This document shows, piece after piece, positions 44,548 through 53,106 of a stretch of DNA of 64,000 bases. Source of the stretch: UMGS902 sp045580835 (GTDB lineage: Bacteria; Bacillota; Clostridia; Oscillospirales; CAG-272). The DNA is taken from assembly GCA_045580835.1 (NCBI GenBank), contig JAZNOM010000048.1, positions 1-64,000 of the forward strand, read 5' to 3'. Made by a program: the position numbers and the translations under genes. The notes below the pieces were generated by a model that did not search any database, was not told the DNA's origin, and saw only the letters and a list, made by a program, of their open reading frames with translations. The first letter of the stretch is position 1. The number at the start of each line of letters is the position of its first letter.

Positions 44548-46937
44548 ATGTTTTAGAATTTTTAAAAGATAATATCGTAATACTTGACGGCGGAATGGGA
44601 ACGCTTTTGCAAGGCGCAGGACTTGCTGCCGGAGAGCGTCCCGAAATATGGAATCTCGCACATCCCGAGGTTATACAAAAGATACATTGTGATTACTATA
44701 ATGCCGGCAGTAATATTGTAAATACTAACACCTTTGGCGCTAACATTTTGCATTTTTCCGCCGATGAGCTTGACCAAATAGTAAAAGCGGCAGTTGAAAA
44801 CGCAAGAATAGCGGCAAAAGTCAGTGAAGGTCAAAGTAAAAAGTATGTAGCACTTGACATAGGTCCCACCGGAAAACTTTTAAAACCGTATGGCGACTTT
44901 GAGTTTGAGGATGCCGTTGCAACTTTTGCCGAAACTGTAAAGCTAGGCGTAAAATACGGTGTTGACCTTATCATGATTGAAACCATGAACGATAGCTATG
45001 AAACAAAAGCTGCACTTCTTGCAGCAAAAGAAAACTGTAACTTACCCGTTTTCGTTTCAAACGCTTACGGTGAGGACGGCAAACTTATGACCGGAGCAAC
45101 ACCAGCTGCAATGGTAGCCATGCTTGAAGGCATGGGCGCAGACGCGATTGGTGTAAACTGTTCTCTTGGTCCCAAGCAGCTTTCGTCTGTGGTAAACGAG
45201 TATCTCAAATACGCTTCCGTTCCCGTGCTTTTAAAACCCAATGCAGGACTTCCCAAAAATGTTGACGGTAAGACCGTATATGATGTTTTACCAAGTGAAT
45301 TTGCGCTTGATGTAAAAGAGCTTGTTGAAAATGGCGTGCGCGTTGTCGGCGGTTGTTGCGGTACTACTCCAAAGTATATAAACGAACTTGCCACCGCGAT
45401 TAAAGAATTAAAACCGAAGCCGATAGAGGAAAAGAGTATTTCTTTTGTATCGTCATATACGCACGCCGTAGAGTTTGGCAGTTCACCTATTCTAATTGGC
45501 GAGCGCATCAATCCAACCGGCAAAAAACGTCTTAAGCAAGCGCTTAAAGAAAATGACATTGATTATTTGCTTTCCGAAGCCATAAATCAGCAGGACAAGG
45601 GTGTGCATGTCCTCGACGTAAACGTTGGATTGCCCGAGATTGACGAAGTGGCAATGCTTAAAAAGGCAACTTTTGAAATTCAGTCAGTTTCTAATCTGCC
45701 TTTGCAAATTGATACTGCGCTACCTGAAGCTATGGAAGCGGCGTTGCGTATCTATAACGGCAAAGCCATGGTAAACTCGGTTAACGGTAAAGAAGAGAGC
45801 ATGCGTGCAATTTTTCCGCTTGTAAAAAAATACGGCGGACTTGTTGTCGCTCTTACGCTTGACGAAAACGGAATACCGTCAACCATAGAGGGAAGAGTTG
45901 AAATCGCTAAAAGAATAATAGCAACCGCCAAAGAATACGGGATAAAGAAAAAGGATATCATCTTTGATACCCTCACAATGCCGATAAGCGCGGATGTCAA
46001 CGCGGCAAACGTTACTCTCGGTGCTTTAAAAGTTATCAAGGACGAGCTTGGTTGCAACACATCGCTTGGCGCATCTAACGTGTCATTCGGACTTCCAAAT
46101 CGCGATGCGGTAAACGGAGCCTTTTTCTCGCTTGCACTCGCAAGCGGACTTGACGCAGCGATTATGAACCCCTATTCAGCTGAGATGATGAAAACATATC
46201 ATACTTTCCGTGCACTTCGCGGAATGGATGAAAACTGTGCTGAATATATTGCGTTTGCCGAAAACTTTGTTGCTGATACAGTTTCAACAACCCAAAATGT
46301 AACGGAAAAGAATGATGAGTTTAATTCGCCACTTCAGCGTGCTATCGTGAAAGGCTTAAAAGAGCAGGCGGCAAAATTTACAAGTGAACTTTTGGCAACT
46401 TCTCCTGCACTCGAAATAGTACAAAGTGAAATAATCCCTGCGCTCGATATTGTCGGCGTAGGTTTCGAGAAGAACACCGTTTATCTGCCGCAACTTTTAA
46501 TGGCGGCAGAGGCCGCAAAGAGCGCATTTGATGTTATTAAAGAAAACATGGCGCAAAGCGCGGAACAGGCCGCTTCAAAATCAGCAGTAGTTATAGCAAC
46601 TGTCAAAGGCGATATCCACGAAATCGGTAAAAACATTGTAAAGCTTTTGCTTGAGAATTATGGATTTGCCGTAACCGACCTTGGTAAAGATGTTGCTCCT
46701 GAAGCAATTGTAGAAGAAGTTGTCCGATGCCATGCCCCGATAGTAGGTTTGAGTGCCCTTATGACAACTACTGTTCCGGCAATGGAAGAAACTATAAAAC
46801 AGCTTCGCAAAGCGGCTCCGTGGTGTAGGGTTGTGGTTGGCGGAGCAGTTCTCACCGAAGAATATGCGGCTCAAATCGGCGCTGATAAATACGCCAAAGA
46901 TGCTATGGAAACCGTCAGATACGCAGATAGTTTGTAA
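44544..46937 (+). CDS. metH: Cobalamin-dependent methionine synthase without reactivation domain
   Basis: A 797-residue protein. Homocysteine-binding domain about 1-295 (DGGMGTLLQGAG, GVNCSLGP, VGGCCGTTPKYI, giving three zinc-binding Cys), pterin-binding domain about 310-580 (GERINPTGKKRL, VLDVNVGLPEID, LGASNVSFGLPNR), a cobalamin cap domain and a B12-binding domain (DIHEIGKNIVKLLLENYGF with the axial His, GLSALMTTTVPAM, VVVGGAVL). The activation domain of about 300 residues present in E. coli MetH is absent and encoded upstream. ATG 44544 is chosen because of the overlap with the previous stop. Confidence 0.96.
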   Translation: MNVLEFLKDNIVILDGGMGTLLQGAGLAAGERPEIWNLAHPEVIQKIHCDYYNAGSNIVNTNTFGANILHFSADELDQIVKAAVENARIAAKVSEGQSKKYVALDIGPTGKLLKPYGDFEFEDAVATFAETVKLGVKYGVDLIMIETMNDSYETKAALLAAKENCNLPVFVSNAYGEDGKLMTGATPAAMVAMLEGMGADAIGVNCSLGPKQLSSVVNEYLKYASVPVLLKPNAGLPKNVDGKTVYDVLPSEFALDVKELVENGVRVVGGCCGTTPKYINELATAIKELKPKPIEEKSISFVSSYTHAVEFGSSPILIGERINPTGKKRLKQALKENDIDYLLSEAINQQDKGVHVLDVNVGLPEIDEVAMLKKATFEIQSVSNLPLQIDTALPEAMEAALRIYNGKAMVNSVNGKEESMRAIFPLVKKYGGLVVALTLDENGIPSTIEGRVEIAKRIIATAKEYGIKKKDIIFDTLTMPISADVNAANVTLGALKVIKDELGCNTSLGASNVSFGLPNRDAVNGAFFSLALASGLDAAIMNPYSAEMMKTYHTFRALRGMDENCAEYIAFAENFVADTVSTTQNVTEKNDEFNSPLQRAIVKGLKEQAAKFTSELLATSPALEIVQSEIIPALDIVGVGFEKNTVYLPQLLMAAEAAKSAFDVIKENMAQSAEQAASKSAVVIATVKGDIHEIGKNIVKLLLENYGFAVTDLGKDVAPEAIVEEVVRCHAPIVGLSALMTTTVPAMEETIKQLRKAAPWCRVVVGGAVLTEEYAAQIGADKYAKDAMETVRYADSL

Positions 46938-46950
46938 AATTACAACACAC

Positions 46951-46978
46951 TTGACAACATCCGCAACCATGGCATAAT
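46951..46978 (+). promoter_or_regulatory. Possible promoter
   Basis: TTGACA, 16 bases, CATAAT, about 130 bases before the membrane protein gene at 47108. Confidence 0.5.
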
Positions 46979-47053
46979 ACTCTTGAATTGTAGTTAGCTT
47001 AAGTAGGAAAGTATGCATGGGAAAACGGTTTAAGTTTTCGGTCACACGGATAC

Positions 47054-47075
47054 CACACAGAACCGTCCCCTGTGT
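47054..47075. repeat. Short interspersed repeat, copy 1
   Basis: Contains ACAGAACCGTCCCCTGTGT. An inverted copy with one mismatch lies at 47577-47599 and a fragment (GTCCCCTGTGT) at 47769-47779. Short elements of this kind are scattered in clostridial intergenic DNA. Confidence 0.6.
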
Positions 47076-47107
47076 ATACCTTTATATGAAATAAAGGGAG
47101 GATAATT

Positions 47108-47521
47108 ATGAATTATGGTGGCGCAATAGGATGCGGAATATGTTTAATTTTACTTCGTCCAATTTCAGCATTTTTTGTATTAAGCGCTACTGTTCGTTGG
47201 ATTCTACGTAAGGATAATAGCAATACATATATTCGCAAGTTAAAAAAATCTGCAACGGGAAAAGAAAGGTTCACATATATGTGCTATTGGAATGCAGAAT
47301 CATCAGAAATTCCTTTGCTTAGATTTTTTATATCATTACGTCTGTATGGAATTATAACATGGTTATTTCCTTTAATAGGTGCTTTGTTTTTTTATAATAT
47401 AGGGCGCGGGGATTTAGGTGAACTTGGAATTTATGTGGGATATGCCTACGATCTTTTTGTACAGCTTCCTGTCGCCATGTTTACTATGAGTTTGCGCCCT
47501 GATAGAAAACATAAGAAATAA
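47108..47521 (+). CDS. Small membrane protein, unknown
   Basis: A 137-residue protein with hydrophobic segments at about 5-28 (GCGICLILLRPISAFFVL), 78-100 (LYGIITWLFPLIGALFFYNI) and 107-127 (GIYVGYAYDLFVQLPVAMF). No family recognised. ATG follows GGGAGGATAATT. It is surrounded by non-coding repeats and has no operon partner. Confidence 0.65.
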   Translation: MNYGGAIGCGICLILLRPISAFFVLSATVRWILRKDNSNTYIRKLKKSATGKERFTYMCYWNAESSEIPLLRFFISLRLYGIITWLFPLIGALFFYNIGRGDLGELGIYVGYAYDLFVQLPVAMFTMSLRPDRKHKK

Positions 47522-47576
47522 CTTAAAGCACACGGAGCACACACGGAGCATGTTTTTGCGTGGGAGCACATGGGAG

Positions 47577-47599
47577 CACACAGGGAACGGTTCTGTGTG
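47577..47599. repeat. Short interspersed repeat, copy 2 (inverted)
   Basis: ACAGGGAACGGTTCTGTGT is the inverse complement of the repeat at 47054-47075 with one mismatch. The upstream stretch 47522-47576 contains four GAGCACAC/GAGCACAT-like short repeats. Confidence 0.6.
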
Positions 47600-47614
47600 T
47601 TGACTAACGAACTT

Positions 47615-47715
47615 GTCATCCTGATGAGCGAAGCGAAGAAGGATCTGCGGACGATAGTCCGTCTTATTTAAGAACTCGCTATGCGAGTCAGATTCTTCAC
47701 TTCGCTTTGAATGAC
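47615..47715. repeat. MITE-like palindromic element
   Basis: A 101-base non-coding element. Its left end GTCATCCTGATGAGCGAAGC... and right end (read on the minus strand) GTCATTCAAAGCGAAG... are imperfect terminal inverted repeats of about 27-33 bases around two inner hairpins (CGGAC/GTCCG and ACTCGC/GCGAGT). GTCATCCTGAGCGAAGCGAAG-type elements are very widespread in bacterial intergenic DNA. Its presence between small membrane-protein genes adds no reading frame. Confidence 0.65.
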
Positions 47716-47806
47716 ATATAGAAGCGAGCTTGGCAGCGTAGATTAACGAACACATAGTGGATGTGTTTGTCCCCTGTGTTTGATTCGTCTGTTTTGAGGT
47801 GATAAA

Positions 47807-48121
47807 ATGGATAAATTTAATAGAGCTAAAAAGAATACAGTATTATTTGCTATAATTGGTTTTTTCGCATTTATAGGTTATGTTATAGTTTATGACAAGA
47901 CTGCTATATTGGATAGAAGTTATTTGATTGCTGCATTAGCAAGATTTGCATTATGCTTACCCTTCTCACTCGTTTTGATTAATATTGGGAATATGATTAA
48001 ATATCATTCTGAAGAACAATCACGTTATTTTTTTGTAATGAATTTGAAATTCATCGGTTGGGCGTTGCTAATTGGAAGTGCCGTAATAGTTATTTTTAAT
48101 TTAATCACAATGATGCTATAA
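47807..48121 (+). CDS. Small membrane protein, unknown
   Basis: A 104-residue protein with three transmembrane segments (TVLFAIIGFFAFIGYVIVY, LIAALARFALCLPFSLVLI, FIGWALLIGSAVIVIFNLITM). GAGGTGATAAA precedes the ATG. No family recognised. Confidence 0.65.
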   Translation: MDKFNRAKKNTVLFAIIGFFAFIGYVIVYDKTAILDRSYLIAALARFALCLPFSLVLINIGNMIKYHSEEQSRYFFVMNLKFIGWALLIGSAVIVIFNLITMML

Positions 48122-48193
48122 CATTCAAGGATAACACAGGAAAATAACAATAACACAGTGGATGTTTTTGCGAGTAGAGCGACGGTTAAACAA

Positions 48194-48225
48194 CAAGGGT
48201 GTATCTCTCGATACACCCTGTTTTA
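48194..48225. terminator. Bidirectional terminator
   Basis: Hairpin AGGGTGTAT / ATACACCCT adjoining the stop of the minus-strand DUF11 gene. Confidence 0.75.
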
Positions 48226-49080
48226 TTATATTGTTCCTGTTACTGTGAGGACTGTTACACCCGGTTCAACTACTACAATACCTGTAGCGGCATCTTGAGT
48301 ATAGGTTGCAGCAGGAACTGTTATTCTGCCTGCAACTGTTGCAAAAGCACCGGTTGCTGCATCATAGGTGTAATCTGTGCCAGGCACAAGTGCTTCGCCG
48401 TCTAGCGTTACACTTTGAATGTCAAGTATGGGGTCAAAATTGTCTGTTACAATTACATTATCAGTAGCAACGGCGGCGGTATTACCTGTATTGCTGATAG
48501 TGAAAGTATAAGTCAATGGACCGTTACCGACTACAGAAGTCGGAGCAAGAGCTTTGGTTATTGTAAGCATTGGTTCATCGACTGTATTTATTATTTCTGT
48601 AGCAACTATAGGCGTTGTAATTCCGCTGCCGGTAATTGTAACGGTATTTACAATACTTCCGCCGGTGTCGAGTCGTGCAAATTCGTTTACTGTTGCGGAG
48701 TAGATAAGCAGGGCATTGCCTCCCGCCGGAACATTGATACCGCTTATCGTAAGCGGTACGCTGCCGGTAACGGTGGGTGCTGCCTGCAGAGCGCCGTTTA
48801 TAAAATAGCGAATTGTGCCTTCTTCGAATGTAAGAGGTACAAGTTCGGTTTCATTAAAAACATATTCGCCGAGGTTATCAGTAATAGTAAGGTTAGTATA
48901 AGGTGCTACGCCGGAGTTTACGATGCTAATAATATAGGTTACCGTATCACCGGCTCTGTAGCTTTCAGAAACAGCAGTTTTATTTGCAGAAAGAACTTCA
49001 AGCAATTCGCCCGTAACAACATTTGAAGTTGTAACATTGTTATTATAGTACAAAGTTGCTTGATTTGTAAAAGTTGGCAT
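48226..49080 (-). CDS. DUF11-repeat protein
   Basis: A 284-residue protein made of two DUF11-like Ig-fold repeats (YRAGDTVTYIISIVNSGVAP, LTITDNLG; then LTYTFTISNTGNTAAVATD, VIVTDNFDP). There is no signal peptide: the N-terminus is MPTFTNQATLYYNNNVTTSN. Similar signal-less DUF11 proteins occur in spore-forming Clostridia and may be spore-surface or otherwise assembled after lysis of the mother cell; this is inference. ATG 49080 follows AGGAGGAATTAGC. Composition is very rich in Thr, Val and Ala. Confidence 0.85.
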   Translation of the reverse strand: MPTFTNQATLYYNNNVTTSNVVTGELLEVLSANKTAVSESYRAGDTVTYIISIVNSGVAPYTNLTITDNLGEYVFNETELVPLTFEEGTIRYFINGALQAAPTVTGSVPLTISGINVPAGGNALLIYSATVNEFARLDTGGSIVNTVTITGSGITTPIVATEIINTVDEPMLTITKALAPTSVVGNGPLTYTFTISNTGNTAAVATDNVIVTDNFDPILDIQSVTLDGEALVPGTDYTYDAATGAFATVAGRITVPAATYTQDAATGIVVVEPGVTVLTVTGTI

Positions 49081-49184
49081 GCTAATTCCTCCTGTTGGAA
49101 TATAGAGACAAACGTCTCTATATTCAGTATATGATATCTATAAAAATAATGAAAACTATTTGTCGAAAAAATATCAAAAAACTA

Positions 49185-49214
49185 TTGACAATATCTAAAT
49201 AATAATGTTATAAT
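49185..49214 (+). promoter_or_regulatory. Promoter of rplU-prp-rpmA
   Basis: TTGACA, 18 bases, TATAAT. It is followed by a leader of about 80 bases (49222-49301) containing a GC-rich stretch, in the place where the ribosomal L21 leader RNA is found in Firmicutes; the structure was not verified. Confidence 0.75.
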
Positions 49215-49301
49215 AATTTGCCGCATGAAATCGGGCTTTTTTAAGTGCGTGTAAACGCCGCCCATATTCAGCGAGTCATAAATGAAAGTGAGGTGCTTTT
49301 C

Positions 49302-49613
49302 GTGTTTGCAGTAATCGTAACTGGCGGAAAGCAGTACAAGGTCAACGAAGGCGACATTCTCTTTGTAGAGAAGCTCGACGTTAACGAAGGCGACAAAGTT
49401 ACATTTGACAAAGTGCTTGCTGTATCCGGCAACGCAGGTTTTGTCGTAGGCGCTCCCTATGTAGAAGGTGCATCCGTTGTTGCAAATGTCGTTAAAAACG
49501 GCAAGGGCAAGAAGATTGATGTTATCAAGTACAAGGCAAAGAAGAACGAGAAAAAGAAGATCGGTCACAGACAGCCTTACACCAAGGTTCAGATTGACAA
49601 GATCAACGGCTAA
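49302..49613 (+). CDS. rplU: 50S ribosomal protein L21
   Basis: A 103-residue ribosomal protein, normal length. It starts at GTG 49302 (FAVIVTGGKQYKVNEGD) after GAGGTG; the signature KKIGHRQPYTKVQIDKI is at the C-terminus. It is the first gene of the rplU-prp-rpmA operon. The open frame extends back to 49245 without support. Confidence 0.97.
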   Translation: MFAVIVTGGKQYKVNEGDILFVEKLDVNEGDKVTFDKVLAVSGNAGFVVGAPYVEGASVVANVVKNGKGKKIDVIKYKAKKNEKKKIGHRQPYTKVQIDKING

Positions 49614-49619
49614 TTTTCT

Positions 49620-49970
49620 ATGACTAAAATCGTTTTCTACAAAAGCGGCGACGTTTTTTACGGCTTTGAAGAGCAGGGACATACCGGATACGGTGAAGCA
49701 GGTACTGATGTACTTTGCGCAGCGATTTCCTCGATGTCCATGCTTATTATAAATGCCATTGAAGTTGTGTACGCTTCTGATGTTGATTATTCCATTGATG
49801 AGAAAACCACGGACATTAAAGTTATTGCTCGCGGTGCCATTGAGGATGATGACGAAAAGAAGAGATATGCAATTTCGGGACTTATTACCGCTTACTACTA
49901 TCAGTTAAATGATTTAACTGAAGAATATTACGATTTTCTCGAAGTTGAAGCGCGTGAAATGCCGATATGA
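49620..49970 (+). CDS. prp: Ribosomal-processing cysteine protease Prp
   Basis: A 116-residue protease with catalytic His21 and Cys33 in GHTGYGEAGTDVLCAAISS. It removes the N-terminal extension of L27 in Firmicutes. Its location between rplU and rpmA is canonical. Confidence 0.96.
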   Translation: MTKIVFYKSGDVFYGFEEQGHTGYGEAGTDVLCAAISSMSMLIINAIEVVYASDVDYSIDEKTTDIKVIARGAIEDDDEKKRYAISGLITAYYYQLNDLTEEYYDFLEVEAREMPI

Positions 49971-50001
49971 TTCGGCGGAAAATTTAATGGAGGTTGCTAT
50001 A

Positions 50002-50280
50002 ATGTTGAAACTCAGTTTACAATTCTTCGCTCATAAAAAGGGTGTAGGTTCTACAAAGAACGGTCGTGACAGTGAGTCTAAGCGTCTTGGCGTTAAGAGA
50101 GCTGACGGTCAGGCAGTTACAGCCGGCAATATTCTTGTTAGACAGCGCGGCACAGCAATTCATCCCGGTAACAATGTTGGTATCGGTTCTGATGATACTT
50201 TGTTCGCTCTGATCGACGGAAGAGTAAAGTTCGAGCATATTTCCAAGTCCAAGAAGTGCGTTAGCGTATACGCTGACTAA
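50002..50280 (+). CDS. rpmA: 50S ribosomal protein L27 with Prp-cleaved leader
   Basis: A 92-residue L27. The N-terminus LKLSLQFF precedes the mature start AHKKGVGSTKNGRD; Prp cleaves after the Phe-Phe. ATG 50002 follows GGAGG by 7 bases; the frame is open upstream from 49945 inside prp. A terminator follows. Confidence 0.97.
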   Translation: MLKLSLQFFAHKKGVGSTKNGRDSESKRLGVKRADGQAVTAGNILVRQRGTAIHPGNNVGIGSDDTLFALIDGRVKFEHISKSKKCVSVYAD

Positions 50281-50287
50281 TTGGTGA

Positions 50288-50316
50288 AAGGTCGGGAGCA
50301 ATACCCGACCTTTTTT
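50288..50316 (+). terminator. Terminator of rplU-prp-rpmA
   Basis: Hairpin AAGGTCGGG / CCCGACCTT followed by TTTTTT. Confidence 0.9.
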
Positions 50317-50357
50317 ACTGTTTAAAAAATTGTGTAATTTTTTTCATCAAATTAAGA

Positions 50358-50386
50358 TTGTACATTTGCCCCACGCATTATATAAT
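50358..50386 (+). promoter_or_regulatory. Promoter of nucleotidyltransferase-galE operon
   Basis: TTGTAC, 17 bases, TATAAT, 27 bases before the start codon. Confidence 0.65.
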
Positions 50387-50413
50387 ATATGTAGAAACAA
50401 ATAGGAGGTCATT

Positions 50414-51313
50414 ATGACACTTGTAGTATTGGCAGCCGGCATGGGCTCGCGATATAAAGGTTTAAAGCAGATTGACCCTATAAGCAAAGCAGGCGAGTTT
50501 ATTATAGACTTTTCTGTTTTTGATGCAATTAAAAGCGGCTACACCAAGGTCGTATTTATTATCAAGCGTGATCTCTACGAGGTATTTAAAGAGTCTATCG
50601 GCTCTCGCCTCGAAAAATATATTAAAGTTGAATATGTATTTCAAGAAAAGCAGTTTCTTGACGGTGTAGATATTCCGGCAGAACGTGTAAAACCTTTCGG
50701 CACAGCGCATGCGCTTCTTGCATGCTATGGCGTTGTAAACGAGCCTTTTACTGTTATTAATGCGGATGATTTCTACGGCGCAGACGCATATAAGTGTGTT
50801 TCCGAGTATTTAACCAACAATCCTAAAGATGACAAGTGCCATTTTTGCATGGCGGGCTACGAGCTCGGCAACACCTTAAGCGAAAGCGGATATGTTTCAC
50901 GCGGCGAGTGCTTTGCCGATGATAGCGGTTATCTCACCGGCATTGTTGAACGCACAAAAATTTGTGCAAAAGATGGCGGTGCTGAATATCTTGACGGGGA
51001 AGAGTGGAAACCGATTTCCACCGATACAGCTGTGTCTATGAACTTCTTTGGCTTCACTCCCGAGATAATTGAGTATATAAAGGACGGATTTGTAAAATTC
51101 CTTCGCGACCCCAAAACCGACCTTTTCAAAGACGAGTATTATCTCCCACACGCAGTAACACAGATGCTCCGTGACGGACTTTGTGACATAAAACTTCTTC
51201 GCACAAGTGCCAAATGGTACGGTGTTACATATCCCGAAGACAAACCCCATGTAGTAAATGAAATTGCAAAAATGATTTCGTCCGGTGAGTATCCGGACGG
51301 TTTATGGAAATAA
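50414..51313 (+). CDS. Sugar-1-phosphate nucleotidyltransferase-like protein
   Basis: A 299-residue nucleotidyltransferase fold. The signature VLAAGMGSRYKGLKQIDPI corresponds to the nucleotide-binding loop; PFGTAHALLAC and FTVINADDFYGADAY are the sugar/metal motifs with the catalytic Asp. A C-terminal region (TAVSMNFFGFTPEII, PHAVTQMLRDG) is shared with uncharacterised homologues of glucose-1-phosphate uridylyltransferases. It is 16 bases upstream of galE, so it probably supplies or handles a nucleotide sugar; the exact substrate is open. Confidence 0.85.
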   Translation: MTLVVLAAGMGSRYKGLKQIDPISKAGEFIIDFSVFDAIKSGYTKVVFIIKRDLYEVFKESIGSRLEKYIKVEYVFQEKQFLDGVDIPAERVKPFGTAHALLACYGVVNEPFTVINADDFYGADAYKCVSEYLTNNPKDDKCHFCMAGYELGNTLSESGYVSRGECFADDSGYLTGIVERTKICAKDGGAEYLDGEEWKPISTDTAVSMNFFGFTPEIIEYIKDGFVKFLRDPKTDLFKDEYYLPHAVTQMLRDGLCDIKLLRTSAKWYGVTYPEDKPHVVNEIAKMISSGEYPDGLWK

Positions 51314-51329
51314 TCCAAGGAGGAAAACT

Positions 51330-52343
51330 ATGGCTATTCTCGTAACAGGCGGTACCGGTTTTATCGGTTCCCACACAGTAGTTGAGCTTTTAAACGCAGG
51401 TAAAGAGGTTATTATAGTTGACAACTTCTCAAACTCCAAGCCTGTAGTTCTCGACAGAATTGAAAAGATTACCGGTAAGAGATGCAAACTTATCGAGGCT
51501 GATCTTCTCGATTATGACAAGATCGAAAACATTTTCAAGGAAAATAAGATTGAATCCTGCATTCACTTTGCAGGCCTTAAAGCGGTGGGCGAATCTGTAG
51601 CAATTCCGCTTCGCTATTATCACAACAACATTACCGGCACTCTTAATCTTCTCGATATTATGTCCAAGTACGGTGCAAAGAAGATTGTATTCTCTTCTTC
51701 CGCTACTGTTTATGGCAAGCCTAAGAGCGTGCCGATCAGAGAAGATGCCGACCTCTATACAACAAACCCCTATGGCGAAACAAAGCTCATGATCGAGCGT
51801 ATTCTCTCCGACCTTTATAACTCTGATAAAGAATGGAGCATTTCTATTCTCCGTTACTTCAATCCCATCGGAGCGCACGAGAGCGGTCTTATCGGTGAAG
51901 ACCCCAAGGGTATCCCGAACAATCTCCTTCCTTACATAGCAAAGGTTGCAATCGGCGCGCTTCCTTGCCTCTCCGTATTTGGCAATGACTACAATACACA
52001 TGACGGTACGGGTGTACGCGACTATATTCACGTTGTTGACCTTGCAATTGCGCATCTTCACGCTCTTGAAAGAGCAGAGAAGGTTACCGGCGTTGAGCAC
52101 TTTAACATCGGTACCGGTGTTGGTTACTCTGTTCTTGACATCGTTCATGCTTACGAAGAAGCTATTGGCGAAAAACTTCCTTATAAGATCGTTGACCGCC
52201 GTCCCGGAGATATTGACGAGTGTTATGCTGACCCCACCAGAGCAAAAGAATTGCTTGGTTGGCAGGCAACTCGCGGTATCAAGGAGATGTGCCGTGATAG
52301 CGCAAATTGGCAGAAAAACAACCCCAACGGCTACGATGCATAA
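51330..52343 (+). CDS. galE: UDP-glucose 4-epimerase
   Basis: A 337-residue extended SDR enzyme interconverting UDP-glucose and UDP-galactose. NAD-binding VTGGTGFIGSHTV, catalytic Ser in VFSSSATVYG and YxxxK in NPYGETKLMIE, and RDYIHVVDLA are all intact. ATG 51330 follows AAGGAGG; the frame is open from 51285. Codon use suggests good expression. Confidence 0.96.
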   Translation: MAILVTGGTGFIGSHTVVELLNAGKEVIIVDNFSNSKPVVLDRIEKITGKRCKLIEADLLDYDKIENIFKENKIESCIHFAGLKAVGESVAIPLRYYHNNITGTLNLLDIMSKYGAKKIVFSSSATVYGKPKSVPIREDADLYTTNPYGETKLMIERILSDLYNSDKEWSISILRYFNPIGAHESGLIGEDPKGIPNNLLPYIAKVAIGALPCLSVFGNDYNTHDGTGVRDYIHVVDLAIAHLHALERAEKVTGVEHFNIGTGVGYSVLDIVHAYEEAIGEKLPYKIVDRRPGDIDECYADPTRAKELLGWQATRGIKEMCRDSANWQKNNPNGYDA

Positions 52344-52349
52344 ATTTGA

Positions 52350-52380
52350 AAATCGACCAAAAAATTTTGGTCGATTTTTT
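52350..52380 (+). terminator. Terminator of galE
   Basis: Hairpin AAATCGACCAAAA / TTTTGGTCGATTT followed by a T run. Confidence 0.9.
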
Positions 52381-52391
52381 TATAAAAACTA

Positions 52392-52420
52392 TTGACAAGT
52401 CAAAAATAATAGGTTATAAT
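52392..52420 (+). promoter_or_regulatory. Promoter of reverse rubrerythrin
   Basis: Perfect consensus TTGACA, 17 bases, TATAAT, 65 bases before the start codon, as expected of an abundant protein. The region also contains A+T-rich direct repeats; no PerR box was positively identified. Confidence 0.85.
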
Positions 52421-52485
52421 AAAACCGTAATCAAGAATAGGAATTATTACTAAATAAATTTATCAAATATTTGGAGGAAATTATT

Positions 52486-53028
52486 ATGGCAAAGTATGTA
52501 TGTTCTGTATGCGGTTATGTTCACGAGGGTGACAGCGCTCCCGAATTCTGCCCCCAGTGCAAAGTTCCCGCAAGCAAGTTTGTAGAGCAAAAGGAAGAGA
52601 TGTCTTGGGCAGCTGAGCACGTTGTAGGCGTTGCACAGGGCGTTAGAGAAGATATTATTGAAGATCTTCGTGCAAATTACATGGGCGAATGCACCGAGGT
52701 TGGTATGTACCTCGCAATGGCTCGCGTAGCTCACAGAGAAGGCTATCCCGAAATCGGTCTTTACTGGGAAAAGGCTGCTTTTGAAGAAGCAGAGCACGCT
52801 GCAAAATTCGCAGAGCTTCTTGGCGAAGTAGTAACCGACTCCACAAAGAAGAATCTCGAAATGCGTGTTGAGGCTGAAAACGGCGCTACCATGGGCAAGA
52901 CCGACCTTGCAAAGCGTGCCAAGGAACTTGGACTTGATGCTATTCACGACATCGTTCATGAAATGGCTCGTGGCGTGGCTCGCCACGGGAAAGCATTCGC
53001 AGGTCTTCTCAAGAGATATTTTAACTAA
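52486..53028 (+). CDS. Reverse rubrerythrin (NADH peroxidase type)
   Basis: A 180-residue protein in which the rubredoxin-like iron site is N-terminal (YVCSVCGYVHEG, EFCPQCKVPASKF), followed by the diiron four-helix domain (ANYMGECTEVGMYLAMARVA, FEEAEHAAKFAELLG, MRVEAENGATMGK, VHEMARGVARHGKAF). This order is reverse rubrerythrin of Clostridia, which reduces H2O2 and O2 using NADH and rubredoxin reductase. ATG 52486 follows GGAGG. Confidence 0.95.
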   Translation: MAKYVCSVCGYVHEGDSAPEFCPQCKVPASKFVEQKEEMSWAAEHVVGVAQGVREDIIEDLRANYMGECTEVGMYLAMARVAHREGYPEIGLYWEKAAFEEAEHAAKFAELLGEVVTDSTKKNLEMRVEAENGATMGKTDLAKRAKELGLDAIHDIVHEMARGVARHGKAFAGLLKRYFN

Positions 53029-53106
53029 TTTTAGATACATATAAATAAAATTAGGAAAGTCTCGGAAGCCGCATAAAATAAGGCTTTTTCAAGGAATAGA
53101 CACGAA

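Noticed and set aside
46938..47107. Riboswitch or attenuator after metH
   Set aside because: Only a possible promoter and an interspersed repeat are visible; no conserved riboswitch core was found.
47522..47806. CRISPR array suspected from the short GAGCACA repeats
   Set aside because: Repeats are too short and irregular, without unique spacers of even length; no cas genes are in the window.
48415..49026. 203-codon plus-strand open frame opposite the DUF11 gene
   Set aside because: Low-complexity, Cys/Tyr-rich translation, no ribosome binding site; a shadow of the repetitive DUF11 coding sequence.
49215..49301. Ribosomal L21 leader RNA as a firm feature
   Set aside because: Position fits, but I could not confirm the secondary structure by eye.
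51429..52148. 239-codon minus-strand frame opposite galE
   Set aside because: The plus-strand frame is unmistakable GalE; the antisense frame has no start signal.
52450..53040. 196-codon minus-strand frame opposite reverse rubrerythrin
   Set aside because: The sense gene has clear metal-binding motifs and a perfect promoter; antisense frame is a shadow.
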